A DNA stretch of 64,000 bases from Adiantum capillus-veneris (GCA_014529385.2 CM043969.1:32530446-32594445); one strand, 5' to 3'; shown: positions 45,151 through 60,376, counted from the stretch's first letter. The notes: generated by a model not told the origin, from the letters alone. Translations and numbers: made by a program.

Positions 45151-46420
45151 CTATGATAGAATACCTTGTCCCACAAAGGTTTATGCAATTCAAAGAATGA
45201 AAAAGACGTGTGTAAGTGTCACTGAGGTGCATATGTCTTCTATTCCATTTGGCTACTACATTATGTGAATATAGATGAACGTCTATACCAATTGCTAAGA
45301 AAGAAGCAAAAATTTGAATGGGGAGATGTACATGTAAGATCTATGAAGAAGATAAAACAATTATTGACGTGCACATCAACTTTGAGAAAAGTGTATTATG
45401 CATCTGGATACAAGTCCTATAGGGATTGGATGGGCAATAGGGAAAGATGATGATGAGGGACACATGTATGTGGTGAAATTTGGAGAAAAAGTAATGAATG
45501 CTTGTTAAAGAAATTATCCATAGGTGAAGAGACAATTGCGGGGCATAGTTACAGCTTTGAAAAGTGATAAGGAGTACTTTACTGGAGCATGTGTGATTGT
45601 GGAAACATATTTCTTTCCTCTTCTTGAAATGATCACAAGCTCCTGAACTCCTGATTTTCTATGCTATGTTGAATTGCATACATCAAGTCTTTAAGTCTAG
45701 AATTCAAGAATATTGTAGGGAAAGATAATCCAGTTATAGATATGCTTTCTAGGGAAAGGTATGAAGATGAAGAAGACATGGTTGATGACATTGATGATCT
45801 AGAGACAAAGTTCTACACCACATCTCATGATAAGGGTAATCATGTGTGTTGTGCATTAAGTTTACTTCAAAGGTTTGAAGAGGACATGTATGAAGAAGAA
45901 CTATTTCTAGTAGGCCCGGTATTTGAGTTCATTAACAAATCAAGATGATTGAACCAAACAAGAATTCAAGAGGATTTCTAAGGTGGTTACTTGTGGAAGC
46001 ATCCCAAATAGAGGAATGGGATGCCACTAAGGGTTATTTGTGATAGGGACACTAAAAAAAAGCTCATGAAGGAGTTTTATGAAAGTTTATGGGAAGGACA
46101 TCATGGTGTATGGGCTACTTTTGCCTAGTTCAAACAAAGTGATTGGTGGAAATGCATGTATAAGGAGGTATCTTTGTTTGTGGAGTCTTGTGTGACATCC
46201 CAAATGTACATGAATGTACGCCATCGAGATGGATTACATCCTAATTATCCATTGGCCATGCATTACAAGTGTGAGGTGGATTTGGTCACAATGCCTTTGG
46301 GAATTCATCAAATGAGATACTTGGTTCTTGCAAGAGCAGACTTGTCTAATCAAGCTGAAGGTCGTACATTGAGAATTAAAATTACAAAGCAGTATGCAAG
46401 TTCCTTTCGGAAGGTGTGAT
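45150..46420 (+). pseudogene. Element J: decayed second copy of the C family (RNase H to integrase)
   Basis: The plus strand matches element C's pol: ERLYQLLRKKQKFEWGDVHV (45280) with C's VLYQLLRKVKRFVWEEVHT; ALKSDKEYF (about 45553) with C's ALRSDKEYF; DMLSRERYEDEEDM (45740) with DMLSRARFEDEEEM; and NVRHRDGLHPNYPLAMHYKC (46210) with C's NVRHRDGLHPTYPWAMPYKW. It ends within the integrase core at about 46410, where ALRTK matches TLRIK. In-frame stops at 45506 (TAA) and 45521 (TAG) stand where C has CAA and CAG. No LTRs, gag or RT were found. It is older and more decayed than C. Confidence 0.8.
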
Positions 46421-47330
46421 TTGTAAGATGAACACAAGGAACACAACCATGCACAAGAGCATGACTAACAGAATTTTCACGCATAGGTTAGAGTTGGGAT
46501 TCAGCAAGCCATCACATTTTGCATGCATGACATGCAAGGTGCATTGTGCCAATGATCGAAGTAAAAGCTCCAATGTGTTCAAGGTAGAAGTACGGCCACA
46601 ATTAGAGTTGGCAAATTTGGAAGTTTTGATATAAAACAAGGGAGGAAACCTTCTACCCTTTCAGAAGTGAAACTCTCTATGAGGTACTTTGTTTCTGTTT
46701 CAAACATAGTACATCTTGCTGTAGATTTGGATCGGGCAAGTCCTTTGACATCAAGAGATAGGACACCAGATAAAGTAAGCTTACTTACACCTTAAGTAAG
46801 CTTGATGGGACACTTGATAGGACTCGATGCTAATGGAGATAAAGACTCAGATTCACCAAAAAAAGATGAAGAAGATGATAAAGTGGACAATGTACCTTCA
46901 TAAGGATTGACCCTCCAAAACTGAAGTATGGCAGATACCGGAAGATGTGTAAATGTAGAGGGGGTGGATGTCATGTAGTAGCACATACATAATTGGAACA
47001 GGTTATTAGCACAACAATACATATGTTTAGATGCATGGGATCATTATTCATAATCTACATATACACACAAAGTATATATAAGGTAAAATTATATACCTCA
47101 TCTAATAAATTATTTCAAGAACCATTTTCTTACTTCACCTTATTTTCTTTATGGTATTTAATCCTCATGCCGTCATGCATGAGACTAGCTAGTATGATTC
47201 CATCATGACATAAGCCAATGCACTAGCTTATCGTTTTCCTACCGTGCATCATTTTCAAATTCATATCAACCCTCTTATCAACTTTAGTCAAAGGCTGCAT
47301 GCCATTCTTTCATTCACCATGATGTGTTTA
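46421..47330. other. Unassigned; acidic plus-strand fragment
   Basis: A short plus-strand stretch around 46800-46900 encodes an acidic run (DSDSPKKDEEDDKVD) but has no identifiable domain. It may be the remainder of element J. Nothing else is recognised. Confidence 0.3.
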
Positions 47331-48431
47331 CTTCTGGAAGAAAATAACAAATAAAGTAAACCTAAGACTCCTAAAGCTAGAAGCATTTAAGAGAAAGGGC
47401 AAGTAGCAAGAAGAAGACTTCTAGAAGGACAAGTGTCATCACCAACAAGGAGATATTTTGAGATAAATATTTGGAGAAGCAAATAGAAAAGTGTCACGCA
47501 TATTCTTCACATGGTTAACACTTGTTACACAAATGGATCGACACTTGTTTGAATGCTACCAAATATCCTCTCCTGAAGGAGACAACTTCACTTATAAATA
47601 GGGCCCTTCTTCCCTCACTTGGGAATCATATCGACCCAAGTGCCAATCGATCTCCCAACCACACTTCCACTCTATCAAGCTAAGATCGTCCACTCTACCA
47701 AGCTGTCTTAATATCCTAATGACATTTTCATTCTACCAACCTAATTATTAATTAATTAACACTAGTTTTGTATTTGGACACTCAAGTGTCGTGCTCTTTT
47801 AGTAGCTTGTTATAAATATTTGGTCAAGATAAAAACAAGATTTATAGGTCATGTTCATGTTTTAAATCAATTACGAGGTGAAGAACATAGCCAAAAATTT
47901 TATTTTTTTGTTTAATCTTTGATAAATAAAAAATAAGAATTTCAACATGTGCAATTTTTGGGATATGACATAAATCATCAAGCAAAAATGTCAAGCACTT
48001 ATATAAGTAATATATAAATAGCTACCATGGATTATTGCCTGCACAATTTTTTTCCTATACTAGGGTATGCATTTTAGTCAAAAATCAATTGTTGTCTTGT
48101 GTAGATGTGTTTCTTGAGTGCAGTTATTATTGAGTTTGTGTACAAAAGTGGGGGATTATATTCTTGTTGAGTACTTTGGATAACACTATATAAGTTTGTA
48201 AAAGCATTTATTGAGATCTTTAACCTCCCAATCACCTCCTTCAGATAACATCTTCTCCCATATGAGCCCAAGGGATCTCTATCATACTACTATCATCATG
48301 TACTATTCTTTCCCTCACACTTAGCATTGTAAACTCTCATACGCTCTATATAGTCATATTTTATTAATAAAGCCTTATTGATGGTGGTTAAAGAAAAGTG
48401 TTAAAGGGAATCTCTTCTTGCACCTTCATCA
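47330..48431 (+). repeat. Probable LTR of copia relic K
   Basis: TATAAATA at 47593 is followed by GGGCCC, and AATAAA lies at 48366. A primer-like ATTGGCATCAAGA starts at 48433, close to the copia form ATTGGTATCAGAG. The three signals occur in LTR order upstream of the copia pol relic at 49330. The left edge is undefined and no second copy is present. Confidence 0.35.
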
Positions 48432-49329
48432 AATTGGCATCAAGATTGTGGAGCTTGAATAATAACAGGTGTGTCACACTCCTCATGTCTCGCTCAAGTT
48501 TGCGTGGGATCTCGGGGGGTCCACCTTTCAAAAATATCCATAGCACGTGCATTCAAGAGGTATTTTCAAAACCCCTCTACCCACACACTTCATCACAAAT
48601 TAAAAGACCCCTCTTCATTCATAAACTTGTAACTAATTTTCAGTTTTTCATTTTTAAACCCCTCTTGTACATGTTGTTCTGTAACTATTTGGTATATTAA
48701 AAACCCTTCCGGGTGAACTCACCTGCTACACTTACATATTTTAAGGTGGGCCCCTTGGGCAGGGTAGTTGCATGTTGTGATTTTCTTCTTTCTTTTTCCA
48801 ATATTTATCTTTTTTTAGGCCTAGCACTTTGAAGTCTCTCATCTTGCTTATTTTCCTTCAAGCATCTACAGGAGCAACCCAAGCCACATAGATTTTCATC
48901 CCTTTTGCTTGTACGTTTTTTGAAATCAACATATTAGGGATAAAGCCGACTTCTGATAGTTATTAGAGTTTCTCTTTGGGCCCAGACAAGTGCAAGAAAT
49001 TCTTATTTCTCTAAGAGTTGAGCCTTTGCTTGACTTCTCTATGAATCGAGAAGATTTATGTACATAGCTTGTCCCAATTTCTAGGCAAATTATATATATC
49101 ATTATGAACACTAAACTACAATTTCAAAAGACAATTTGTAGCACGTTTTGACCACGAATTAGCCTTTTCATTTTTGTCTTGTTTTGATAAAAAGTTTTTT
49201 TGTATAGGGTTGAGAATAAAGAGGCTAGGAGTATGCCAAAATTGTTGATGCACACTCTTGACGTTAAACTGGATGCACCTATGTCTACTCATACTCATGC
49301 TCATTGACATTCTTACCATGATTTATATG
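48432..49329. other. Leader or deleted gag region of relic K
   Basis: No gag, zinc knuckle, protease or integrase can be read. If K is a copia element, the usual 2-3 kb between leader and RT has been reduced to about 0.9 kb of unrecognised sequence. Confidence 0.3.
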
Positions 49330-50790
49330 CATCAAATTTTTATGCTTTGGTTGTTTCTAGTCTATGTGATGAAGAGGAACCTCTTTATTTTGATGAAGCA
49401 TACAATTCAAAAATTTGGATGGCTACAATGCAGTTAGAATATGACAAACTTATAAAGAATGAAACATAGAATTTGTATGATTTGTCTCCTAGAAAAAGGA
49501 CCATTGGTACAAAGTGGGTTTCCAAGTTGAAATGTAAGTTAGATAGTGAGATTTATCACTACAAAAATAGACTTGTAGCAAAAGGCTATGCACAGAGAAA
49601 GGCATTGACTCTATGATAAAACTTCTACGCTCACTTGTTTTATGACTACTATTCATTTTCTATGCGCATTGACATCTTAATTTGAAAGGAATGTATATCA
49701 ATCAAAAATTGTTACTACTTTCTTGAATGGTGATATATTTGAGGAAGTATGTGTAACTTAGCCTTGTATTTTTTCCAAGAAAAGAAAGTGTGCAAATGGA
49801 AGAAAGCTTTATATCAATTGAAGGAGTCTCCTTGTGCTTGGTGAGTGCTTGGTTATGAGAAACCTAACACTTATTTGTAATAAGACACACATTGCTAAAC
49901 CTGAGGATGAATTGAATGCAACTTACAAGATGAAAGACTTGGGGACTTTGCATCATAAATTTGACATGTAGTGTAAGGAGGGTGATGGAGGTATTGCTTT
50001 ATGTCAAGCAAGATACATAGAAACATTCCTATGTAAGTTTCTACCTAAGGATTGCAAAATTATTGCTACTCCAATGGAGACAGGTCGGAAATTGAGTCAT
50101 CATGATGCTTCAGATCTTGTTGATGTCATTATTTATCATGCTACTATTGTGGATACCTTGATACTCAATTTGTAGTCTTGCAAGTGAGTAGATTTATTCA
50201 TAGCCTAGGGTCTAAGCATTGGCAAGTTGTTAAATGGATCTTTCACTACTTGAGTGGCACTCTATATCTTAAGTTGTTTTATCCCAAGGGGCATTATTGC
50301 CACCAAAACGACACACGAGTGTCCACAAGTGGTTTTTGTTTCATGCTTGGTAGTTTATGTATATCATGGTTGAGTAAGAAGCAACCTATTGTGGCTACTT
50401 CTGCTTGGGACTTTGAGAACAACATAGTCTTCATAGCTACAATTGAGTGTGTATGGCTTAGATGCCTTATGGATGATGTAGGTGTTGGACAGGACACTGC
50501 CAACATCATCTACATTGAAAGCCAAATGCCATTGGAAATTGCAAGGAGCCCATTTTTTCATGCTCACACAAAGCATCTTGAGGTGCATTGTCACTATGTT
50601 AGGGAGAGACTCTCAATAGGAGAGATCATCTTGGCTTATGTGCCAACACAGAACAATCTTGCTGATTTGTTCGCAAATGCACAACCCTCACGTTACCTCA
50701 TAAGAAGCTTGAAGCTTTACACAAAGTTTTGGTCTTGTATCCATTTGTGGATGATCCTACACTGATTACCCATCTACATTTAGGACCTCA
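49330..50790 (+). pseudogene. Copia relic K: reverse transcriptase and RNase H
   Basis: The RT start is legible at about 49500-49600 (GTKWVSKLKCKL, RLVAKGYAQRK), then TTFLNGDIFEEVC (about 49720) and TYKMKDLGTLHHKF (about 49920). The catalytic YVDD region is deleted or unreadable. At 50178-50765 a 195-residue frame covers late RT to RNase H: KHWQVVKWIFHYLSGTLYLK, STSGFCFMLGSLCISWLSKK and HTKHLEVHCHYVRERLSIGE. RNase H catalytic TESEY is replaced (DFENN). It is much older than copia H and not closely related to it. Confidence 0.8.
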
Positions 50791-53407
<2,617 letters not shown>

Positions 53408-53685
53408 TCAGTTATGAAAGTATCCTTGCATGCCAAGCCACAAAAGAGCCCTTTCTCTTGCCCATCTCATGTGATAATCCAAATCACCAAAAGCATTTAC
53501 ATCATCATTGGCAGCCATAGGCAACTCATCAAACAACCCATAAGTAGAGGCATAGTCTTCATCATAAATGACAAGAGTAGCATGAGAGTCTTGTAGACAA
53601 TGAAAATCAACCACATCAACATCCTCATACTCAAGAGGAGAGTATATACAACCCACATTCACATAAATCATCCATTGTAGATGCT
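53408..53685 (-). pseudogene. Unidentified acidic coding fragment
   Basis: A minus-strand frame of about 90 codons is rich in Asp, Glu and Tyr (LEYEDVDVVDF, LFDELPMAANDDVNAFGDLD), and includes AATG-derived Met choices inside the adjoining LTR. It stops being meaningful at the LTR edge of element L (53686), so it appears to be truncated by that insertion. No family is recognised. Confidence 0.25.
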
Positions 53686-54286
53686 TGTTGACCATGGGTC
53701 AACAACACAACATAACACAACATAACTCAACAAAGCCTTATTTTTTTAGAGTTATGAATGTTAAAAACGTCATTTGTAATAAGTAGCTAGTCTAATTGCA
53801 GAATTCGGGGTGCAATGGCACTTCCAGATTGTACATAAAATCCATTGGACCCTTTGAACTCTATTTTAGGTTTAACCTATGGTAATCTTAGTATATAAGG
53901 TACCTAGGTCATTTTGCAGCTCTATCTTCATACATGTTTTTTGCAGATGGGTTTAGATTTAGGATTTTGAGTGTAGAGGCTTGGGACAGGCCTATCCTAG
54001 TGAGAGAATGGTGTTCCTTAAGTTTTGTACAATTCTGGTATGGTTTGGTGAGTTTCCTTCCGTTTGTGTGTATGTGGGTTGGGTGGTGTAGTTGAGAGTA
54101 ATGAGATATTAGATTATGGTTTAGTTAGCCTTCCAAAGTGTTGTATGCATGGGTTCGTCTCATCCTGACAAGCTAAAGAGATTGCCTTAATTTTCCTATT
54201 GTGCCATTTGTGTCCTCGATTGACATCATGTTGATCTAGGTTGTTTTGCATGCACTTTATAGGCATTGTGATTTGCTCCCACAACA
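53686..54286 (+). repeat. Element L probable 5' LTR
   Basis: The edges are TGTTG and CAACA, a common LTR terminal pair. A TATA-like TATATAAG is at 53892. The primer-like site follows immediately. No second copy exists in the window, so the limits are inferred. Confidence 0.5.
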
Positions 54287-54306
54287 TTGGTGCCACTACG
54301 AAGGAC
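54287..54306 (+). promoter_or_regulatory. Element L primer-binding-like site
   Basis: TTGGTGCCACTACGAAGGAC directly after CACAACA resembles the primer-like sites of elements A and B. Confidence 0.5.
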
Positions 54307-57030
54307 ACAAGGAATTGAGTAGGTAATCGTACTAACACTCATGTGATGGTTTCTTGTTTTAGTTTTGGCTAAAGAAAGCATTTTTTTCAAGTGGATCCGA
54401 AAGAGGCTATTTCAAGATCAAGTTAATAGCCAGGAAGCGTGTGTCTTGATGAGGGTGTGTGACTCGGTAGATTTAGTTATGATTTGTAGTATTAGTTGTA
54501 GATTAGAGTAGTTGGTGGTGGTCAAGTGATTTATGAGGTGATAAAAGCATTTGCTAGTCCGTGTGTGGCATTGAAGCGTTTTTCTACTCATAGATGCAAA
54601 ACCCCATATGATGTATAGGAGTAGGTTTAGGTAAGTGATCTGATTTTGACCTTGAGCTATTCATCACCGAATTTGCTAAAGTGTTTTGTTTGCATTCACA
54701 ATCTCTAGAATATTGATTTTGAGAAAAAAATGTAATAAACAGTTTTCTGTTGATATTTTTGCATTTGCATGACTAATCGATTCTGAGTATATAAGAGGGC
54801 TTGTGCAAGAATTCTGTGATAAAAAACTCAAATTCTGTAAACTTGTACATCATAAGCGTATGATGTCTCAAGGGGCATTTGGAGACCAAATTTGAAAAGT
54901 TTGACTACACCAAAGTTTCTAGAAGGGTTGTTTTTACCCTAAATGTACACTGAGACTAGAGTTTTGACCAACTCTTGACACCCAAAAGTCAAAGAATCTG
55001 AGCACATTTTTGCATCTGTCCAAAAATTCATCAACAGACATCATACGTGTATGATGTCTGAATAATTATTTTGGTAATAAACTTGAGCTTTTGACATTCT
55101 AACCATCTTCTGCATGTTGTGTTGAGCTCATACACCAAATTTCATATCATTTGGGCTTATAGATTGAAAACTGGGGGTATTTTACTCTTTCAAGGATTTT
55201 CCTTGTCAAAAAGTGATGATTTTGTGCCATTTTGCCTCCAAAATTTGATGTGAGTACGTATTCCTATTGTACACATCAAGGGGCACCTTGGGTAGAAACA
55301 AAAGTCCATTTGGACCACCTAGACATCATACACGTATGATATCTTAGAGGCGAGATCTGAGGTCAAAAGTCACAACTAAGTGTACCCTTGTGATCTACAT
55401 CATTTAGGAAGCATATGGCCCAAATTTCATTAAATCTGAAGTATTTTTGGGCGAGCATAGACCACAAGACACATCTAGGAAAAGTAAAGGCTTGAATTGA
55501 TCATAACTTGCACAAAAAGAGATCAAATTTAATTTTGAAACTTGCTGTGAGTTACCAGTGTAGTGAGAAACCTCTGGAGTGAAATTCACTTGAAACTGAA
55601 CAGTTAGACATCATACATCTATGATGTCTAAAGGGCAATTTTAGGGACCAAAATTAAAATCTGATCATAGCAGGGTGTTAAGAACAACAAGACAACCTTC
55701 TAGACCAAGTTTGGGCCAATTCTGAGCACATAGAAATCATGCAAGTATGATGTCTCAAGGCAGGGTTGGAAGGTCCAATTCCACTTTTGACCACACAGGG
55801 GGTTGGGAAATGATGTGTTAAGCTTGCGTGCAAAATGCCAACTCTATTGGACACATAATGTTGCATTTAAAGAGATTTTTGCAAATACAAGAAGGTAAAG
55901 GTGAAAAAGTAGTGATTTTGAGCAGTTTTGACCTCCAAAATTTGTTGTGATCCCAAATTCTTGTTGTATGCATCAAGGAGTACCTTGGGTAGAAGCAGAA
56001 GTAAAATCTAAGAAAAAAGACATCATACACGTATGATGTCTTAGGAGCCAGATTTGGGTTGAATGAGACATTTGAGCTCACAAAAGTATAAATTAAGCCT
56101 AGAGACCAAGTTTCATTCAATTAGTATCACTTTGGCTTAGTAAACCTTCCCGGGAAGTTGTAGGCAACAAACACAAAAATGAATGATAGACCTGTCTAAA
56201 AGTGTCAGAATCACACAATAAGACTCGAAGTGGTTAGAGTACTTCAAGGAGAGTCTACAACTAAAGTCCGGAGCAATTATGATCGAGTGGATATCATATG
56301 TATATAAAGTCTATAGGTATAGATTGATAGTTTTGGCCATAAACTTTTTTTTATCAAAACGAAGCTCCAGAGTAGATCTATAAGATTCAATGCAAACCCT
56401 GGAAAAAAATTAAAGATCCTTTGGGTCAATCATTGTTGGTTGATGTCCACAAAAAAAACGTCATTTAATGCCTCAAAATTCATTTGGAAGTTAGGGGTGT
56501 CTAAAACTCACAATTTGAGAAAATGATGAGAAAACGGTCGTAGTTTTGGGCATAGTTTTGACTTTTCCCTAACAGAAGCACTTGGACATAGTGGTCCAAG
56601 ACTTATTACCACACGCTAGCACAGTTAAGCCTAGATATCATGTCTACTTTAGATTCAAACTCAGCTTACACATGATTGGGATCCCAACAATAAAGGACCA
56701 TCCACCCATAATGGATCTTTCAAGCTTGCAATTGATAAAGACCAATCTTGTTGAGAGAGTTTGGATGAAAATCATGAGAGTGAAGGATTGTATAGATACA
56801 TTAATGGCAATGAGGTCAACCTTTATAGGTGCTCAAATCCATACCCAGAAGAGATGACAGATTAAAAACTCTTATGTGTCTATACATACAGAGTCAACTA
56901 TCAATGGAAGTTTATAGTTGTTGACAAGTACGGATGAGAATACACAGCTGTAGAAAGGAAAAATCCATGGATTGCATTAGAAATAGGTGGATATTTGGTT
57001 TATGAAGGACCACAAATACCTCCGCCAAAC
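54307..57030 (+). repeat. Element L leader with palindrome array
   Basis: This stretch between primer site and gag has no coding potential. Near-palindromic 22-24-mers with arms AGACATCATAC and GTATGATGTCT start at 54847, 55036, 55321, 55606, 55732 and 56018, and a degenerate one at 56289. Spacings are 189, 285, 285, 126, 286 and 271 bp. Longer shared text (CAAGG-G-A-CTTGGGTAGAA at about 55275 and 55975) shows an underlying duplication of roughly 695 bp. A second TATATAAG lies at 54788. Confidence 0.8.
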
Positions 57031-58590
57031 ATGAGAATTTGAGAATTCCAAAAGGGGAGCCACCTGGATTCGATCCTAGAGCGATAACGAGAGATGAAGT
57101 GATCACAGAGATGGCAAACATGCATTATCAAGGACCAATCTCCAATAGAATGACTAATCACTTCAAAGAAGAACCTAGCCATAGTAGGAGGCATGAAGCG
57201 AGAGAAAAATTGGGAGAGTCTATGGTTAGACTTGTAGACAATTGACGAGTTCGACCATCCCAGATCCAAAATGGCTAAATAGGAAATATGCCAAAGATAA
57301 AGATCCAAGCGATCACGTAGTGAATTTCAAAAGAGTAATTAGAGCAGAGAAAATTTTGGATTTTGCAACACAGTTTGCAAGATTTTGACTGACTCTAGAA
57401 GAAGACGTGGCTACCTGGTTTAACTCAATAGAAAGATGCGATTTTGGGACTCTAGACGAATTTTTTGGGGAATTCATCGAAGAATTCTCGCAGAAAGGTA
57501 TAGCTCACATTACGGTCTCACAAATTCACAAAATCAAACAAAAAGAGGGTGACTCAGTATGCAAAGTGGCATTACGGCTCAAAAGATATGTTAACTTATG
57601 TCCAAGAGCGGAACTTCCTATGCAAGCATGGTTAATGCTGATCATTATCCAAAGAATGAGACATGTGGGTCTTCAAAAGGATCTCCATATGAGTCTGACG
57701 CTAAATGAATTGATCAAAGAAGCTCTTTATCTAGTGGATAACTGTAAGAAATATAAAGAAAATGATGGTAAGAGTCAAGAGGACAACACATCCTCTCAAA
57801 ACAGAGTGATTCATAGATGAGTCAACTCATTGCAAAACGAGCGGCACCTATGGATCAAGAAACATTTATTAACATAATGGTCAACATGTTAGCTCCTCTT
57901 GTAAACTCGGATTCGAGGTAGCTTAAGTGGTACAGATTGAGAGAAAATGGACAAACCATACGAGAGGAGTGTTACTATGGCATGGAATATGCTAGGGAGA
58001 TGTATGTACAGCCTAATCCAGTAGCATCTCCTCCACCCACATATGTTTCGGGTAATGCACCAGGTCCAATAAGAGCTGTAAGACTACAGTCTGTCTTAGG
58101 ACAACAACCTCTACAGCCACGTGCTAGAATACCTGTAGATATGAGATACACGCAGATGATGGAAACATACATGCGACAATACCAACTAGAATGTATTATA
58201 AAAACCAAGGTGGGTTCTTTCCTTGAAAGAAATAGAAGATGAGAGAAAAAAATGGAGTGGTAAGACCGGTACAACCTCCACCTCCTATGTTTTGACCTGA
58301 AGAAAGAAGGTATGAGATGGACGAAAGGACATTGCGGTTCACTGCTAATAGAGGCTTAGCTAGGTTAGAGCTTGTTTATAGCCAAGAGGAAAATCAAGAA
58401 GAAGATCCTCAACTATATTGTCATGAAAGTCGTGCCAACCACTTGGTCAAACAATGTCCTCAGATGAAGATCACTCAAGTGAATGCATATTTTCTTGATT
58501 GTGGTGTCATTCACTTGATCCCAAACTGTCCAAGAAACCCAAATCGAGTCATAAAGATCACAATCGATGTCTCAAGAATTGTTTAGCTAC
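57031..58590 (+). pseudogene. Element L gag
   Basis: The N-terminal part at about 57040-57245 reads RIPKGEPPGFDPRAITRDEV, and the Retrotrans_gag core at about 57290-57700 reads DPSDHVVNFKRVIRAEKILD, then LEEDVATWFNSIER and GEFIEEFSQKGI. Two knuckle relics lie at about 58410-58530 (YCHESRANHLVKQC and FLDCGVIHLIPNC); each lacks one Cys. Stops near 57242 and 57387 and a shift near 57240 break it. The start codon is uncertain, as no strong ATG precedes the conserved region. Confidence 0.7.
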
Positions 58591-59499
58591 CCAATAGCTC
58601 AAAAATGAAAACATCGTACGAGTTCATGTTGTTACGAGGGTGCAAGCTAAAAAAGAAGCTGAGAAGCAAGAGGCACAAAAAACCAAAATTGACGCGCGTC
58701 CAAAGACGAGTGAACCAAAGACCAATGCACCTAGTCAAAAAACCAAGATCAACTGCAATAGTTAGAAATCTAGAAAGGCTAGGATGAAAGCACGTAGGAA
58801 ATGAGAGCAAAATCCCTAGCTGAGGAGCTTACCCAAGCTAAAGAGAATATAAGACAACATGAGGAAAGTGTTTCACCTTCTCTTGTGTATACATATCAAC
58901 CTCGAGAGGAACCATCCAGAGAGGAGAAATCACAAAGTTCTAGTTTAGGAGGATCAGTATTGGTCAACAAGGTTAATGAGCCACTAGATGTCGTCTTGAA
59001 AGCCTATGAAACATGGCTGAAAACAAACCAGACCCAATAATAGAGGTGGATGACCTATCCATAGGACAGGTTGGAAATGTGCCAAAAATGATTCAAACAG
59101 CCAAAGCTTTACTAGAACCACCAGCTGAAAACCGGAGGGTGTGATCCTTGTCCCACATACACCACTAATCCCACCAAACCAAGAACAAGGTGTTGAATAC
59201 CATGGATAACTCTTCTGAGGTATTTAACCTAGCTATACCTGAGAGTTGTAGAGATGGTCTTGAAGAATTGTGGAAATAAGTCAGAGAGGCCAATGAAGCG
59301 AGTGAGCTAAGTAGAGGAGTAAACCAGACGGGTGATGGAAGAGGAGTGCCTCTTCCACCAATAGAGGAATTTGAGGATGGATCTTAAATGAATCTAGGAA
59401 TCATATTGGGGAGACAAATGATCTGTACAATCTATGGATAGTAAAACCCATTTGTTAACAACACTACCGTCCTATATGGGAGACCACGAGGCCAAGTCA
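58591..59499 (+). pseudogene. Element L gag-protease linker
   Basis: Basic then Glu/Gln-rich plus-strand frames (58605-58787 and 58801-59037, with LAEELTQAKENIRQHEESVS) read as a low-complexity, partly coiled-coil linker. There is no domain. Several stops occur between 59038 and 59500. Confidence 0.35.
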
Positions 59500-60132
59500 A
59501 TTGTTATTCCAGTCCTATCATAGAGACTGTCTTCCAACCAGGTCATCGATTCAAAAGGATTGATAGACATTTTGTTGAGTGGTGATGTCATTTCCATTGC
59601 AACAAAAGAGATCTGGAAAAAATGGGGAAAACCAGTAGTGAGGGCTACCACGATGAAGCTCCAACTTGCGCATGGACACACAAAAAGGCCCATAGGTCTG
59701 CTAAAAAAAGTAGTTATCACTTCTTGTGGAATTGAATATGATCAAACCTTTGCTATTGTTGACTTTCGCAAGAAGAAAAGCTATGATATCATTCCAGGAA
59801 GACAATTCATGTGTAAATTGAAAATGGTCCAAGACAGGGGTTATGACCATATCTACCTGAGACATATGGAAATCACGATGAGAATAAATCTTAAGGGCCA
59901 TAGTTACAAGGATGTGAAAAAAACCCCAGTACAAGAGTTTCATTATGCTATAGCAGCATGTGAACCTCCAGCATGGTTGCATAAGCATAAAGAACTATGG
60001 ATGTGTGGATCTTCACAACGTGGAAGTTTAAAGCACAAGGAATGCATCCTAGAAAGGGCAATTGAAGATAAGGATTATATCCCAAAACCCTTTCTCATTA
60101 GGAGAAACTTGGACTCAATTTGGGCCCTGTAA
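59500..60132 (+). pseudogene. Element L protease region
   Basis: The 190-residue frame (59560-60129) contains a retropepsin core: LIDILLSGDVISI at the active-site position (Leu-Ser-Gly, so the catalytic Asp is lost or shifted), KEIWKKWGKPVVRATTMKLQ, then YDIIPGRQFMCKLKMVQ, equivalent to the ILGRPF flap-end signature. A tail with WLHKHKELWMCGSSQRGSLK follows. RT is not found downstream, so the element either lacks pol or lost it. Confidence 0.6.
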
Positions 60133-60376
60133 GAAACGCCAACTCAGCATAAAGAGAGGTAATTCAGAAAAATGCAAAAATAGTGTTTTGGAATTCTATT
60201 TCTCATAGTAAATACGTAAAAGTTTCTCGATCACTTAAATGCATGCTCGTATAAAATGGTTTTCAAGAGCCCAACTTAAGTGTATACAAAAATCCATGTT
60301 TGTGAACTTTAATGAGTGATGTGATGTGCGATGAGAGAAAACACATAAGATATATTTTCAAAATACAAAAGGAATA
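60133..60376. other. No recognisable feature
   Basis: AT-rich; no gene or repeat seen. Confidence 0.4.

Larger units (their letters stand above)
53686..60132 (+). mobile_element. Element L: Ty3/gypsy with palindrome-array leader, gag and protease
   Basis: The element begins with a probable 601-bp LTR (TGTTGACC...CCACAACA), a primer-like site, a 2.7-kb leader with repeated palindromes, a decayed gag with zinc-knuckle relics, a linker and a retropepsin region. Pol beyond protease is not found, and no 3' LTR is in the window, so the right end is unknown. Confidence 0.6.

Noticed and set aside
54847-56312. Regularly spaced palindromic repeats read as a CRISPR-like array
   Set aside because: Spacers are long, themselves repeated and related, with no cas genes, in a eukaryotic retrotransposon leader.
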